A stretch of DNA of 64,000 nt from positions 1,909,001 to 1,973,000 of the forward strand of contig NZ_CP136573.1 in NCBI RefSeq assembly GCF_035194505.1, written 5' to 3'. The translations under genes were made by a program, and so were the position numbers. A model generated the notes under the pieces. The model was given only the letters and a program-made list of their open reading frames with translations. It was not told where the DNA came from and did not search any database. Below are positions 24,869 to 33,808 of the stretch, one piece after another. Within the stretch, counting starts at the first letter, position 1, and each line of letters begins with the position of its first letter. This DNA comes from Erythrobacter sp. (lineage in GTDB: Bacteria > Pseudomonadota > Alphaproteobacteria > Sphingomonadales > Sphingomonadaceae).

Positions 24869-25672
24869 TCAAAGGTAGAACGCACCCTCGACCACCGTCA
24901 CGCACGGCCCGCCGAGCCACGCCCTTTCGTTATCCAGCCGCAGCGTCAGATCGCCGCCACGCGTGCTCGCCTGATGCGCTGTGAAGCTTTCGCGCCCCAG
25001 CCGCTTGGCCCAATAGGGCGTCAGCACCGCATGGGCGGAGCCGGTGACGCTGTCCTCGTCCACCCCGCCGCCCGGCACGAAGACGCGGCTGACGATGTCG
25101 GTCTTGTCGCCGGGGGCGGTGACGATGAACTGGTCTTGCCCGAGCTTTTCGAGGCCGCGGATGTCGGGTGTCAGCGCGCGGACGGCGGCTTCATTCTCGA
25201 ACAGGTAGATGTTGTAGCCCAGCTGCGAGCGGTAGACCTCCAGCGGCTCGACCCCGAGCAGACGGATCGCTTCGGCCTGATTCTCCCGCGTGTCGGGCTG
25301 GGTCGCAATCGCCGGAAGCGCGAGTTCGTAACCCTCACCCGCCTTCACCACCTCGAGAATGCCCGATTTGCGGGTCCGGAAGGTGATCCGCTCGCCGCCG
25401 TCACGAGTCAGCAGGATGTGCCCGCTCGCCAGCGTCGCATGGCCGCACAGCGCGATCTCGTAGGTCGGGGTGCACCAGCGCAGCTCCCAATCGGCCGCAC
25501 CGGTGGGATCGCGCACGACAAAGGCGGTCTCGGCGAAGAGGTTTTCGCCCCCGATAGCCACCAGCACATCATCGGGCAGCCATTCATCCAGCACCATCAC
25601 TGCCGCCTGATTGCCGCCGAACGGACGGGCGGAGAAGGCATCGACGTGCCAGTAGGGGATGGTCTGGGGCAT
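24869..25672 (-). CDS. PhzF-family isomerase/epimerase-like protein
   Basis: 267 residues. Diaminopimelate-epimerase-like fold. The family start HVDAFSARPFGGNQAAVMVL and the catalytic-glutamate region ENLFAETAFV (about 45-54) are clear. CGHATLASGH and the C-terminal GGGVDEDSVTGSAHAVL match too. True PhzF makes phenazine, but no other phenazine genes are here, so only the family is assigned. The ATG at 25672 starts the homology. It lies 11 bases after pdxH on the same strand, so a two-gene unit is likely. Confidence 0.9.
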   Translation of the reverse strand: MPQTIPYWHVDAFSARPFGGNQAAVMVLDEWLPDDVLVAIGGENLFAETAFVVRDPTGAADWELRWCTPTYEIALCGHATLASGHILLTRDGGERITFRTRKSGILEVVKAGEGYELALPAIATQPDTRENQAEAIRLLGVEPLEVYRSQLGYNIYLFENEAAVRALTPDIRGLEKLGQDQFIVTAPGDKTDIVSRVFVPGGGVDEDSVTGSAHAVLTPYWAKRLGRESFTAHQASTRGGDLTLRLDNERAWLGGPCVTVVEGAFYL

Positions 25673-25683
25673 TGAGCAGTTCC

Positions 25684-26340
25684 TCAGGGGTAAAGCAGCG
25701 TATCGGACCACGGCGCATCGGGCGCGAGCCGGGTAAATTCGCGGCGGTCATGCAGCCGGTTGTCGCGGTCGATCCAGAATTCGATTCTTCGCGGGCTCAA
25801 AGTAAATCCTGTCCAGTGCGCCGGGCGCGGCACCTTGCCCTCTTCCTCGTGCTCGGCCCACAAGGCCTGCACGCGATCCAGATAGGTCTGCCGCCCGGGC
25901 AGCGGGCGCGACTGATCGGAGGCGGCGCTGCCGACCTGGCTATTGAACGGGCGCGAGTGGAAATAGGCATCCGCACGCTCGGGCGAGACCTCGGTGAGCG
26001 GGCCTTCGATGCGGATCTGGCGGCGCAGGCTTTTCCAGTGGAACAGCAAGGCGGCCTGCATGTTGGCGCGGATCTGTCCGCCCTTGCGGCTCTCGGCATT
26101 GGTGAAGAAGGTGAACCCGCCGCCTGCGATCTCTGCCGTGCCATGGCCCTTCAGCAGCACCATCCGCACCGAGGGCGCAGCGTCGGGCGCGGCAGTGGCC
26201 AGCGCCATGGCGTTGTGATCATTAAGCTCGCTCGTCTGGGCCGCCGCCAGCCATTCATCGAACAGCGCGAAAGGATCAGCGCCGGCGGGCAGCACGCTGT
26301 CAGCCAGCTGGGCATCATCGAGAGGGGCGGCGTTGCTCAT
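25684..26340 (-). CDS. pdxH: Pyridoxamine 5'-phosphate oxidase
   Basis: 218 residues. FMN enzyme making pyridoxal 5'-phosphate. Conserved features: VRMVLLKG, FFTNAESRKGGQIRAN, ALLFHWKSLRRQIRIEG, YFHSRP, the RxE-type active-site region FWIDRDNRLHDRREF and the C-terminal LLYP. ATG 26340 is chosen because residues upstream are not part of the family. phzF follows on the same strand. Confidence 0.95.
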   Translation of the reverse strand: MSNAAPLDDAQLADSVLPAGADPFALFDEWLAAAQTSELNDHNAMALATAAPDAAPSVRMVLLKGHGTAEIAGGGFTFFTNAESRKGGQIRANMQAALLFHWKSLRRQIRIEGPLTEVSPERADAYFHSRPFNSQVGSAASDQSRPLPGRQTYLDRVQALWAEHEEEGKVPRPAHWTGFTLSPRRIEFWIDRDNRLHDRREFTRLAPDAPWSDTLLYP

Positions 26341-26478
26341 GGCGGTCTTTCGGTGTGGTTGCGGGACGCACATAGATACGGACGCCGCCCGGCGAAAGGC
26401 GCAGATGGTGAATATCGCCTGTTCGCGTTGGTGGCTCCACGCTTGCGCATGACGACTGTCTCACCTAGCTAACACGCT

Positions 26479-27465
26479 ATGCGCGATCCCTACAGCACTC
26501 TTGGCGTTCCCCGCACCGCTTCCGAAGCGGAGATCAAGAGCGCCTATCGCAAGCTCGCCAAGGAGCTGCACCCCGATCGCAACAAGGACAATCCCAAGGC
26601 GGCGGAGAAGTTCTCCGATGCGACCCGCGCCTATGATCTGCTGTCGGACAAGGCCAAGCGCGCGCAATATGATCGCGGGGAAATCGATGGCGAGGGCAAT
26701 CCCGCCAATCCCTTCGCCGGCATGGGCGCGCGCGGCGGCTATTCGCGCGGGGGCACCTATGGCGCCGGGCCCGGAGCAGGGCCAGGTGCGGGCGATTTCG
26801 GCGGCTTTGGCCCAGATGACGTCGATCTGGGCGATCTGTTCGAAGGCCTGTTCGGCGGCCGCGCCCGCCAGCAGCAGCCCCCGCCGCGCCGCCCCTTCGG
26901 CAAGCAACCGCCGCCGCCGCCCAAGCGCGGCGCGGACATCCAGTACCGGCTCGCCGTGCCCTTCGTCGATGCCGCCGCGGGGCGCGACCAGCGCATCACG
27001 CTGGCCGATGGCAAGGCGATCAATCTGAAGCTCCCCGCCGGGGTCGAGGACGGCACGATGATGCGCCTCAAGGACAAGGGCCACCCCGGCCCGGGCGGTC
27101 ATGGTGACGGGATCGTGCTGGTCGATGTCGGCACCCATCCCTTCTTCCGGCGCGAGGGCGACAATATCCGCATGGACCTGCCGATCACGCTCGACGAGGC
27201 GGTGCGCGGGGCCAAGGTCAAATGCCCCACGGTCGATGGCCCGGTGATGCTGACAATCAAGCCGGGATCGGGCGGCGGCACGGTGCTGCGTCTGGGCGGA
27301 AAGGGCTGGACCAAGAAGGCGGGCAAGACCGTCGATGGCAAGCCCGAGCGCGGGGACCAGCTGGTCACGCTCGAAATCCAGCTGCCGGCCGATCTGGCGG
27401 CACTTGAGGAACGGCTCGAAGGCTGGGTCGATATCGCGCGCCCGCGGGAGAAGTTCGGCCTCTGA
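26479..27465 (+). CDS. DnaJ-class co-chaperone (CbpA-like, no zinc finger)
   Basis: 328 residues. N-terminal J-domain with the HPD motif (LHPDRNKDN, about residues 32-40), then a Gly/Phe-rich linker with poly-Gly and poly-Pro runs (about 70-150). DnaJ C-terminal substrate-binding domains I and II follow (about 155-328: GADIQYRLAVPFVDAA, LKDKGHPGPGGHGDGIVLVDV, RMDLPITLDEAVRGAKVKCPTVDG). The cysteine-rich zinc domain is absent, as in CbpA. It stimulates Hsp70 ATPase. Confidence 0.92.
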   Translation: MRDPYSTLGVPRTASEAEIKSAYRKLAKELHPDRNKDNPKAAEKFSDATRAYDLLSDKAKRAQYDRGEIDGEGNPANPFAGMGARGGYSRGGTYGAGPGAGPGAGDFGGFGPDDVDLGDLFEGLFGGRARQQQPPPRRPFGKQPPPPPKRGADIQYRLAVPFVDAAAGRDQRITLADGKAINLKLPAGVEDGTMMRLKDKGHPGPGGHGDGIVLVDVGTHPFFRREGDNIRMDLPITLDEAVRGAKVKCPTVDGPVMLTIKPGSGGGTVLRLGGKGWTKKAGKTVDGKPERGDQLVTLEIQLPADLAALEERLEGWVDIARPREKFGL

Positions 27466-27489
27466 CGGGCCGGGCGCGCGGACGGGCCG

Positions 27490-28368
27490 GTGAGCAAGAC
27501 CGCTTCCTTGAGACAAGCTGTCGCCATCATCCGCCGCGTCGCGATCGGCACCTTCAACGACGGCTTCATCCATGCGGGCAACCTTGCCTATCTGGCGATG
27601 CTGGCGATCTTCCCCTTCTTCATCCTCGGCGCGGCGCTGTTCGATCTGATCGGCGGGCGCGAGAATGCGGTGGCGATGGTGGGGGCGGTGATGCGCGCCA
27701 TGCCGCCCACGGTCGCCGCCGTGATCGCACCGGTGGCCGAAACCGTCATCTTCGCGCGTTCGGGGATGCTGCTGTGGCTCGGCGCAGGGATCGGGTTGTG
27801 GACCGTATCGAGCCTGATCGAGACCATCCGCGACATCCTGCGCCGAGCCTACAAAGCGCCAATGGTGCAGGCCTTCTGGATGACCCGGCTGTTTTCCGCC
27901 GGGCTCATCCTCGCCGCGGTGGTGGTGCTGATGCTCTCGCTGTTCGCGCAAATGGTGATCGGCGCGGTACAGGAAGTGATCCTTGCCGCTGTGCCGCAGC
28001 TGGGCGAGCTGATCGCCACCCTGAGCGGTGCGCGCATCGTCCCTGCGCTCGGTGTGGCGGCGTCGCTATGGGTCCTGTTCGTGACCCTCACCCCGCCCAA
28101 ATATCGCAAGGCGGGGGCTCCGCGCTGGCCGGGCGCATTATTCACGACCCTGTGGTGGATCGCGGTCGCCGTGGCGCTGCCGGTGGTGCTGCGGTATTTC
28201 TTCACCTATGATCTCACTTACGGCAGCCTTGCGGGCAGCATGGTGACGCTGTTGTTTTTCTGGCTCGTCGGGCTCGGCCTCGTTATCGGCGCGGAACTGA
28301 ATGCGGCGCTGGCGCTTGAAGGGCGAATCGCGCCTTTGGACGAGGCCAGCGAGGAGAAGACACAATGA
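27490..28368 (+). CDS. YihY/BrkB-family inner-membrane protein
   Basis: 292 residues starting at GTG, 24 bases after the DnaJ-like gene. Five or six transmembrane segments. The hallmark HAGNLAYLAMLAIFPFFILGAALFD occurs near residues 28-52 and the C-terminal TLLFFWLVGLGLVIGAELNAAL motif is present. Often annotated ribonuclease BN by an old error; the actual function is unknown. Its stop overlaps fabI (ATGA). Confidence 0.9.
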   Translation: MSKTASLRQAVAIIRRVAIGTFNDGFIHAGNLAYLAMLAIFPFFILGAALFDLIGGRENAVAMVGAVMRAMPPTVAAVIAPVAETVIFARSGMLLWLGAGIGLWTVSSLIETIRDILRRAYKAPMVQAFWMTRLFSAGLILAAVVVLMLSLFAQMVIGAVQEVILAAVPQLGELIATLSGARIVPALGVAASLWVLFVTLTPPKYRKAGAPRWPGALFTTLWWIAVAVALPVVLRYFFTYDLTYGSLAGSMVTLLFFWLVGLGLVIGAELNAALALEGRIAPLDEASEEKTQ

Positions 28369-29171
28369 ACGGATTGATGGCAGGCAAGCGCGGGCTGATC
28401 ATGGGGCTCGCCAACGACAAGTCGCTGGCCTGGGGCATCGCCAAGAAGCTGGCCGAGCACGGGGCGGAGCTCGCCTTTTCCTATCAGGGCGAAGCGCTGG
28501 CCAAGCGCGTCATTCCGCTGGCGGCCGAACTGGGCAGCGACTTCACCTTCGAATGCGACGTTTCGAGCATGGACTCGCTCGATGCCGCCTTCGCGGCCCT
28601 CAAGAGCCGCTGGGACAGCCTCGACTTCGTGGTCCACGCCATCGGCTATTCCGACAAGAACGAGCTGCGCGGGCACTATGTCGACACCAGCCTCGAAAAC
28701 TTCCTGAACACCATGAACATCTCGGCCTATTCGCTGGTCGCGATCAGCCAGCGCGCCGCGCGGATGATGCCCGAAAGCGGCGGCTCGATCCTGACGCTGA
28801 GCTATTACGGCGCGGAAAAGGTGGTGCCGCATTACAACGTGATGGGCGTGGCCAAGGCGGCGCTGGAAACCAGCGTGAAGTACCTCGCCAATGACCTCGG
28901 GCCGAAGAACATCCGCGTCAACGCGATCAGCGCCGGGCCGATCAAGACCCTCGCGGCGAGCGGCATCGGCGACTTCCGCTACATCCTGAAGTGGAACGAA
29001 TACAACGCGCCGCTGCGCCGCAATGTCACCATCGAGGATGTCGGCGGCGCGGGCCTCTATCTCCTGTCAGACCTTGCCTCGGGCGTGACGGGCGAGACCC
29101 ACCATGTCGATGCCGGCTACCACGTGGTCGGCATGAAGCAGGAAGACGCGCCGGATATCGCGCTGTCCTAG
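28365..29171 (+). CDS. fabI: Enoyl-[acyl-carrier-protein] reductase (NADH)
   Basis: 268 residues. Last reductive step of fatty-acid elongation. SDR fold with GLANDKSLAWGIAKKLAEHGA cofactor region and HAIGYSDK. The active-site tyrosine is in the LSYYGAEK / YNVMGVAKAALE arrangement (Y-x6-K), followed by RVNAISAGPIKTLAASGI. Starts in the BrkB stop. Its own stop TAG overlaps, through a shared CTAG, the stop of the convergent CDP-alcohol phosphotransferase gene. Confidence 0.96.
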   Translation: MNGLMAGKRGLIMGLANDKSLAWGIAKKLAEHGAELAFSYQGEALAKRVIPLAAELGSDFTFECDVSSMDSLDAAFAALKSRWDSLDFVVHAIGYSDKNELRGHYVDTSLENFLNTMNISAYSLVAISQRAARMMPESGGSILTLSYYGAEKVVPHYNVMGVAKAALETSVKYLANDLGPKNIRVNAISAGPIKTLAASGIGDFRYILKWNEYNAPLRRNVTIEDVGGAGLYLLSDLASGVTGETHHVDAGYHVVGMKQEDAPDIALS

Positions 29172-30205
29172 CGGCGTTGGGCTGACGCGCGGGCGCGCCA
29201 CAGCAGCGCAATCACCGTCACCAGCCAGCCCGCCGCTGCCAGCGCAAAGATCGCCAGCGCCGCGCTGACCTGTCCCGCCGCGATCATCAGCGCGAGGAAC
29301 AGGCAGTAGAAATCGCGCATGGTGAGGTAGCGCAGCCAGCGCGTGACAGCGCTCTCCCGCTCGCCGAGGATCCGCTTGGCCCCGTCGAAATGAAGCGGCT
29401 CGCCCCGCGCGCGGGCGTTGAGGCCAAGCAGGCCCATGCCCAGCGCCAGAATGCCCAGACCGGCCAGACCGATCAGCGCCGGGGCGACTTCGCCGCGCAG
29501 CCATAAGTTGGCGATCGCGCCGGCAAGAAAGCCGAGATTGGTCGCCGCATCGACACCGCTGTCCCACGCGGCGCCCTCGGGCGAGGTGCGGAAGGTGGCG
29601 CGGGCGATCTCGCCGTCGATCCCGTCGACAATTGAGGCGAGCTGGAACAGCACCGCGCCCGCGATCAGCCCCGCCGATGTGCCGGTCAGCAGGCAGGCGA
29701 CCATCGCAAGGGCGCACAGGGCCGTCAGCACCGTGGCATGGCCGGGCCGCACCCATGCAAGCCGCAGCAACAGCGCCGAACAGGTCTGCGAGACCGGGCG
29801 GTTGAGATGGCGCGAGACAATCCCGTCCCCCGGCTTTGCCGTTGCCCGCAGGATCGCGCGCGAAGCCGCAGCCAAAGCAGCATTGGGATCGGCAGGCAGC
29901 GCAGGCGGCGAAGCAGCACCCTTCCAGAAGGCGGCGATCTGCGCAGGTCCGGGCAGGCTCTCGCCCGCGATCATCGGCCCGCGCGCCTCGCCCGCAACCA
30001 CGCAGGAAACGCCCGGAGCAAGCCGCGCGATCTCGGCGCGGGTCAGCGGGTCAAGGCTCCCCCCGTCGGCCAGCACCAACTCCAGCTGCTCGCCGACACC
30101 CGCCTCGGCAAAGCTGCGCGCCAGCCGCGCGGCCGCCGGCACGCCGGCTACCAGCCGGCAGGCGCTGCGGGCCGAGGTGAAGTTGAAAGCGGGCGTGCTT
30201 GTCAT
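29168..30205 (-). CDS. CDP-alcohol phosphotransferase resembling DIPP synthase (CDP-inositol:inositol-phosphate transferase)
   Basis: 345 residues. The C-terminal ~220 residues hold the CDP-alcohol phosphatidyltransferase domain with a perfect D-G-x2-A-R-x8-G-x3-D-x3-D motif (in VDGIDGEIARATFRTS...DSGVD). The entry to this domain, DGIVSRHLNRPVS, is typical of the transferase half of bifunctional inositol-phosphate cytidylyltransferase/DIPP synthases. The N-terminal ~115 residues look like a shortened Rossmann-type segment (VAGVPAAARLARSFAEAG) without cytidylyltransferase motifs. A separate cytidylyltransferase is at 33809. The product could be an inositol phosphodiester or a lipid. ATG 30205 starts 100 bases from the next, divergent gene. 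Confidence 0.8.
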   Translation of the reverse strand: MTSTPAFNFTSARSACRLVAGVPAAARLARSFAEAGVGEQLELVLADGGSLDPLTRAEIARLAPGVSCVVAGEARGPMIAGESLPGPAQIAAFWKGAASPPALPADPNAALAAASRAILRATAKPGDGIVSRHLNRPVSQTCSALLLRLAWVRPGHATVLTALCALAMVACLLTGTSAGLIAGAVLFQLASIVDGIDGEIARATFRTSPEGAAWDSGVDAATNLGFLAGAIANLWLRGEVAPALIGLAGLGILALGMGLLGLNARARGEPLHFDGAKRILGERESAVTRWLRYLTMRDFYCLFLALMIAAGQVSAALAIFALAAAGWLVTVIALLWRARASAQRR

Positions 30206-30305
30206 GCGTCCTCGTAGCGGCGCGGAATTGCAGCGCAAATCAGGCGCCCTTATGCAGGGCTGACCCAAGGCAGGGCAACTCCGTCCTGTCCCTCAAGGCC
30301 GATGC

Positions 30306-31199
30306 GTGACCGAACCCGCCTCCCCGCCTGCCGCAACGGCCCCGCCGGCACGCCCGCCTCGCCCGGCGGAGCTGGAGGATTGGCTCAACGGCCGGATCTA
30401 CCACCCGCTGGCATGGCGGTTGGCCAGGCGGCTGACGCAGACGCGAATCACGCCCAACATGGTCTCGGCCGCGGGCGCGGCGGCGATCATGCTGGCAGCG
30501 GCAGCCTATGGCATGCTGGCATGGCCGTGGGGCGTGGCGCTAGGCCTTGCCCTGCACATGGGCTGGCACGTGCTCGACGGGGCCGATGGCGATCTTGCTC
30601 GGCTGACAGAGCGCAGCTCCCCGCATGGCGAGCTTGTGGACGGTATCTGCGATTATGCGGGCCATATCGTGCTCTATGTCACGCTGGGCTATTTCGCCGC
30701 GCAGCAGATCGGCCCGATGGGCTGGGCGCTGATGTGGATGGCCGGCGCGAGCCGCGTGGTGCAGGCCGCGCATTACGAGGGCGCGCGGCGGCAATACCAG
30801 CTGGCGGTCTACGGCACCCCGTGGATGGCCAGCGCTCCGCCACCCCCCGGGCGGGACGGGCGGCGGCATCCCTTTGTGGCCTACTACCTGTGGCTCACCG
30901 GCTGGATCGTTCCGTACAGCGCCGCCTTTGCCGCGAGCGTGGCGGACCCTCAGCGTCGGGAACTGCTGCGCGAGGAGATGCGTGATCGGGGCGTCGAACT
31001 GCTGGGCCGCATGAGCCTGCTCAGCGCCAACTACCGCACGCTGGCTGTCGGCGCTGCAATGCTGGCGGGCCGGCCGCAGTGGTACTTCCTGTTCGAGATT
31101 GTCGTGCTTGGCGGCGTGTTGCTCGCCTCCCTCGCGCGGGTGCGGCGCGTGCTGGGTGCGGTGCTCGATCACGTCTCGGAGGCGAGCACCCGGCGGTAA
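30306..31199 (+). CDS. Second CDP-alcohol phosphotransferase
   Basis: 297 residues, GTG start. Integral membrane enzyme. The motif DGADGDLARLTERSSPHGELVDGICD gives all catalytic Asp/Gly/Arg positions of the CDP-alcohol phosphatidyltransferase superfamily. About five transmembrane segments follow. Pro/Ala-rich N-terminus. Divergent from the DIPPS-like gene, with its 3' end overlapping the convergent glycosyltransferase gene by 31 bases. The alcohol and acceptor cannot be read from sequence; inositol or inositol-phosphate is suggested by the neighbours. Confidence 0.82.
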   Translation: MTEPASPPAATAPPARPPRPAELEDWLNGRIYHPLAWRLARRLTQTRITPNMVSAAGAAAIMLAAAAYGMLAWPWGVALGLALHMGWHVLDGADGDLARLTERSSPHGELVDGICDYAGHIVLYVTLGYFAAQQIGPMGWALMWMAGASRVVQAAHYEGARRQYQLAVYGTPWMASAPPPPGRDGRRHPFVAYYLWLTGWIVPYSAAFAASVADPQRRELLREEMRDRGVELLGRMSLLSANYRTLAVGAAMLAGRPQWYFLFEIVVLGGVLLASLARVRRVLGAVLDHVSEASTRR

Positions 31200-32371
31200 A
31201 GTGCGAGATTGGCAGCCGCAAAGGCGCGCCAGTCGAGTTCGGCTGCGCGTTCGAGCCCGCGACGACGCAGATCGGCTGCAAGGCTGCGATCCTCGACCAC
31301 CCTCCGCAGCTGCGCCGCAATCTCTGCCGGATCGCGCGGATCGGCCAGCAATGCAGCGCCGCCCGCGACTTCGGGCATCGCCGAGACATTGCTCGTCACC
31401 ACCGGACAGCCGCAGGCCATTGCCTCGGCCACCGGATTGCCGAAGCCTTCGCACAGCGAGGGGTGGATCAGCGCCTCGGCCCCGGAATAGAGCTGCACCA
31501 GATCGGGCCGCTCGATGGCATCGAGCAGATGCACCCGCCCCGCCAGACCAAGGCTCGCTGCCAGCTGTTCGAGAGCCGCGCCGCTGCCGCCGCGCCGCCG
31601 CACCATGACACAATCCATGTCAGGCACCCGGCCAAAGGCATGGGCGAAGGCTCTCAATGCCCCCTCGTGATTCTTGTAAGGCGCGCCCTGGCCGACGACG
31701 AGGCAGTAACGCTTGCCAAGCGGCACGCCAATCCGCGCGAGCACCGCCGCATCCCGCGCCACCGGAGCAAATTCGCGGTCCACACCCGATCGTGTCACCA
31801 CCACCCGCGCCGCAGCCTCGGGAGCAATCCGGATGATCTCCCCGCGACTCGCCTCGCTCACCGTGGCGACCAACGCCGAGCGGGCGAGTGCGCGGGTGAT
31901 GCCGTGGCGATAGAAGTGATGCTCGATCAGGCCCCAGGGGCGGGGATTGCACCATTCCGGATGCGTCAGCCACATCACGTCGTGAACCGTCGTAATCGAC
32001 GGCATGGCGAGCCCGCCCGGGAGGATGTTGGCCGGGGCATGGAACAGGTCGATGCCCGTCAGATCGACTGCCAGCGGCAGGTGAAGCAAGGTGACCGGAC
32101 CATTGGCCGGACTGCCGACCACCAGCTCGCGGACATTCGGCGCGCGGCTCAGGGGCTCGCGGCGCAAGGCATTGCGCAGAAGCGTGAATTCGCAGTCAGG
32201 AGCAAGTTCTGGCAGGTGCCGCACGAGGGCCGCGACCACTTCGCCGATGCCGCTCGGGCGTGGGCCGAGGTAGCGGCAATCGATCGCAATCCGCGCCGGC
32301 AGGCTCGGGGGCGCGCCAATCATCTTGCGGGGCCCGCCGAAGGGCTTCGGTTCGTCCGGAAAATCAAGCAC
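31169..32371 (-). CDS. Glycosyltransferase family 1/4 (GT-B)
   Basis: 400 residues. The C-terminal GT-B domain has the nucleotide-sugar site LIHPSLCEGFGNPVAEAMACGCPVVTSNVSAMPEVAG (about 290-325). The N-terminal domain starts ARIAIDCRYLGPRPSGIGEV. TVHDVMWLTHPEW and the VGQGAPYKNH segment are typical of mannosyltransferase-like members. GTG 32371 gives the longest protein; ATG 32323 is an alternative that begins next to the conserved strand. Embedded between the inositol genes and transcribed away from ino1, sharing its 257-base upstream region. Confidence 0.85.
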   Translation of the reverse strand: MLDFPDEPKPFGGPRKMIGAPPSLPARIAIDCRYLGPRPSGIGEVVAALVRHLPELAPDCEFTLLRNALRREPLSRAPNVRELVVGSPANGPVTLLHLPLAVDLTGIDLFHAPANILPGGLAMPSITTVHDVMWLTHPEWCNPRPWGLIEHHFYRHGITRALARSALVATVSEASRGEIIRIAPEAAARVVVTRSGVDREFAPVARDAAVLARIGVPLGKRYCLVVGQGAPYKNHEGALRAFAHAFGRVPDMDCVMVRRRGGSGAALEQLAASLGLAGRVHLLDAIERPDLVQLYSGAEALIHPSLCEGFGNPVAEAMACGCPVVTSNVSAMPEVAGGAALLADPRDPAEIAAQLRRVVEDRSLAADLRRRGLERAAELDWRAFAAANLALYRRVLASET

Positions 32372-32573
32372 TCCGCCGCAGTTGCAGCCCCCGCGTCAGG
32401 GCTTCGGAAACCTCCGCGCAGACACATAGGTATCAATCCGGGCCCTACCCGCGCAACACGCAGAATTCCGAGGGTCTTGCGGCAGCAAATCCTAAGCATT
32501 TCCCCGGCACTGCATTGATATTGGAGCCAAAAAAACGGGCATCCAAAGGCTTTCGGAGGCAAATTCGTTCGGG

Positions 32574-32579
32574 TTGACA
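32574..32579 (+). promoter_or_regulatory. Putative -35 element upstream of inositol-phosphate synthase
   Basis: A consensus TTGACA lies 50 bases before the ino1 start in an AT-richer intergenic patch. No good -10 hexamer is seen at 16-18 bases (GATGGA-like only). The 257-base gap (32372-32628) is also the divergent control region for the glycosyltransferase; I see no other clear element in it. Confidence 0.35.
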
Positions 32580-32628
32580 GGCGTATGGTTTGCAGTGATG
32601 GACTGCGGGTAACTTAGGGAAGCAGCGT

Positions 32629-33729
32629 ATGGGCCGGGCACGGGTTGCGATTGTCGGCATCGGGAATTGCGCCAGCTCTCTGGTGCAGGGCGCCGCCTAC
32701 TACCGCCGCACCGGCGACACCCTCGGCCTGATCCACCCCGCCATAGGCCCCTACCGCGCCAGCGATGTCGATTTCGTGCTCGGCATCGATATCGATCGGC
32801 GCAAGGTCGGCCTGCCGCTCACCGAGGCGATCTTCGCCGCACCCAACAACACCCAGGCGTTCGAACGCGATCTGCCGCAATCGCCGGCGCAGGTGATCAT
32901 GGGCCGCATCCTCGACGGCGTGGCCCCGCACATGACCGAAGCGGGGGAGCGCGGGTTCCAGCCGGCCGACGGCCCCGAGCCGGACCGGCAGTACATCATT
33001 GACGCCTTGCGGCAGGAGCGGGTGGACGTGCTCGTCAACTTCCTCCCCGTCGGCTCGCAGGAGGCAAGCGAGTTCTACATGGACTGCGCGCTGGAAGCGG
33101 GCGTGGGCGTGGTCAATGCGATCCCGGTCTTCATCGCCAGCAACCCGGCATGGGAAGCCCGCTTCCGCCAGCGCGGCCTGCCGATCGTGGGCGATGACAT
33201 CAAGGCACAGGTCGGTGCGACGATCATCCACCGCACCCTGTCCAGCCTGTTCGCCCATCGCGGCGTCACGGTGGAGCGGACCTACCAGCTCAACACCGGC
33301 GGCAATACCGACTTCATGAACATGCTCGATCGGGACCGGTTGACCCACAAGAAGCTGTCCAAGACAGAAGCGGTACAGGCGGCGCTGGCCGAACGGCTGG
33401 ATGACGAGAATATCCGCATCGGCCCGTCCGAATATGTGCCGTGGCAGAAGGACAACAAGATCTGTTTCCTTCGGCTGGAAGGCACCCAGTGGGGCGGCGT
33501 TCCGATGCATCTGGAGCTGCGCCTCTCGGTCGAGGACAGCCCCAATGCCGCCGCCTGCGTGATGGACGCGATCCGGTTCTGCAAGCTTGCGCGTGATCGC
33601 GGCGAAGGCGGGACGCTGGCTGCCGAAAGCGCCTTCTACTGCAAGCACCCGCCACAACAGATGGCAGAGGACGCTGCGCTCGCCCTGCTCGATGCGCGGG
33701 CCATGCCCGAACTCGATGCCGCTGAATAA
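32629..33729 (+). CDS. ino1: Inositol-3-phosphate synthase
   Basis: 366 residues, short bacterial/actinobacterial-type MIPS. NAD-dependent conversion of glucose-6-phosphate to L-myo-inositol-1-phosphate. Rossmann motif VAIVGIGNCASSLVQG at residues 6-21. Catalytic/active-site regions include NFLPVGSQEAS, VNAIPVFIASNP, GDDIKAQVGATIIHR, YQLNTGGNTDFMNM and KDNKICFLRLEG. AGGGA ribosome-binding site 9 bases upstream. Followed 79 bases later by the cytidylyltransferase-like gene, same strand. First committed enzyme of the proposed inositol-phosphate pathway. Confidence 0.95.
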   Translation: MGRARVAIVGIGNCASSLVQGAAYYRRTGDTLGLIHPAIGPYRASDVDFVLGIDIDRRKVGLPLTEAIFAAPNNTQAFERDLPQSPAQVIMGRILDGVAPHMTEAGERGFQPADGPEPDRQYIIDALRQERVDVLVNFLPVGSQEASEFYMDCALEAGVGVVNAIPVFIASNPAWEARFRQRGLPIVGDDIKAQVGATIIHRTLSSLFAHRGVTVERTYQLNTGGNTDFMNMLDRDRLTHKKLSKTEAVQAALAERLDDENIRIGPSEYVPWQKDNKICFLRLEGTQWGGVPMHLELRLSVEDSPNAAACVMDAIRFCKLARDRGEGGTLAAESAFYCKHPPQQMAEDAALALLDARAMPELDAAE

Positions 33730-33808
33730 CCCCGCACGATAACAGGAATATCGCCTACCCCGGACTGCCCCGCCCTCTCCCTCTCCACCTCTCCGGTCGA
33801 CGCCACCT

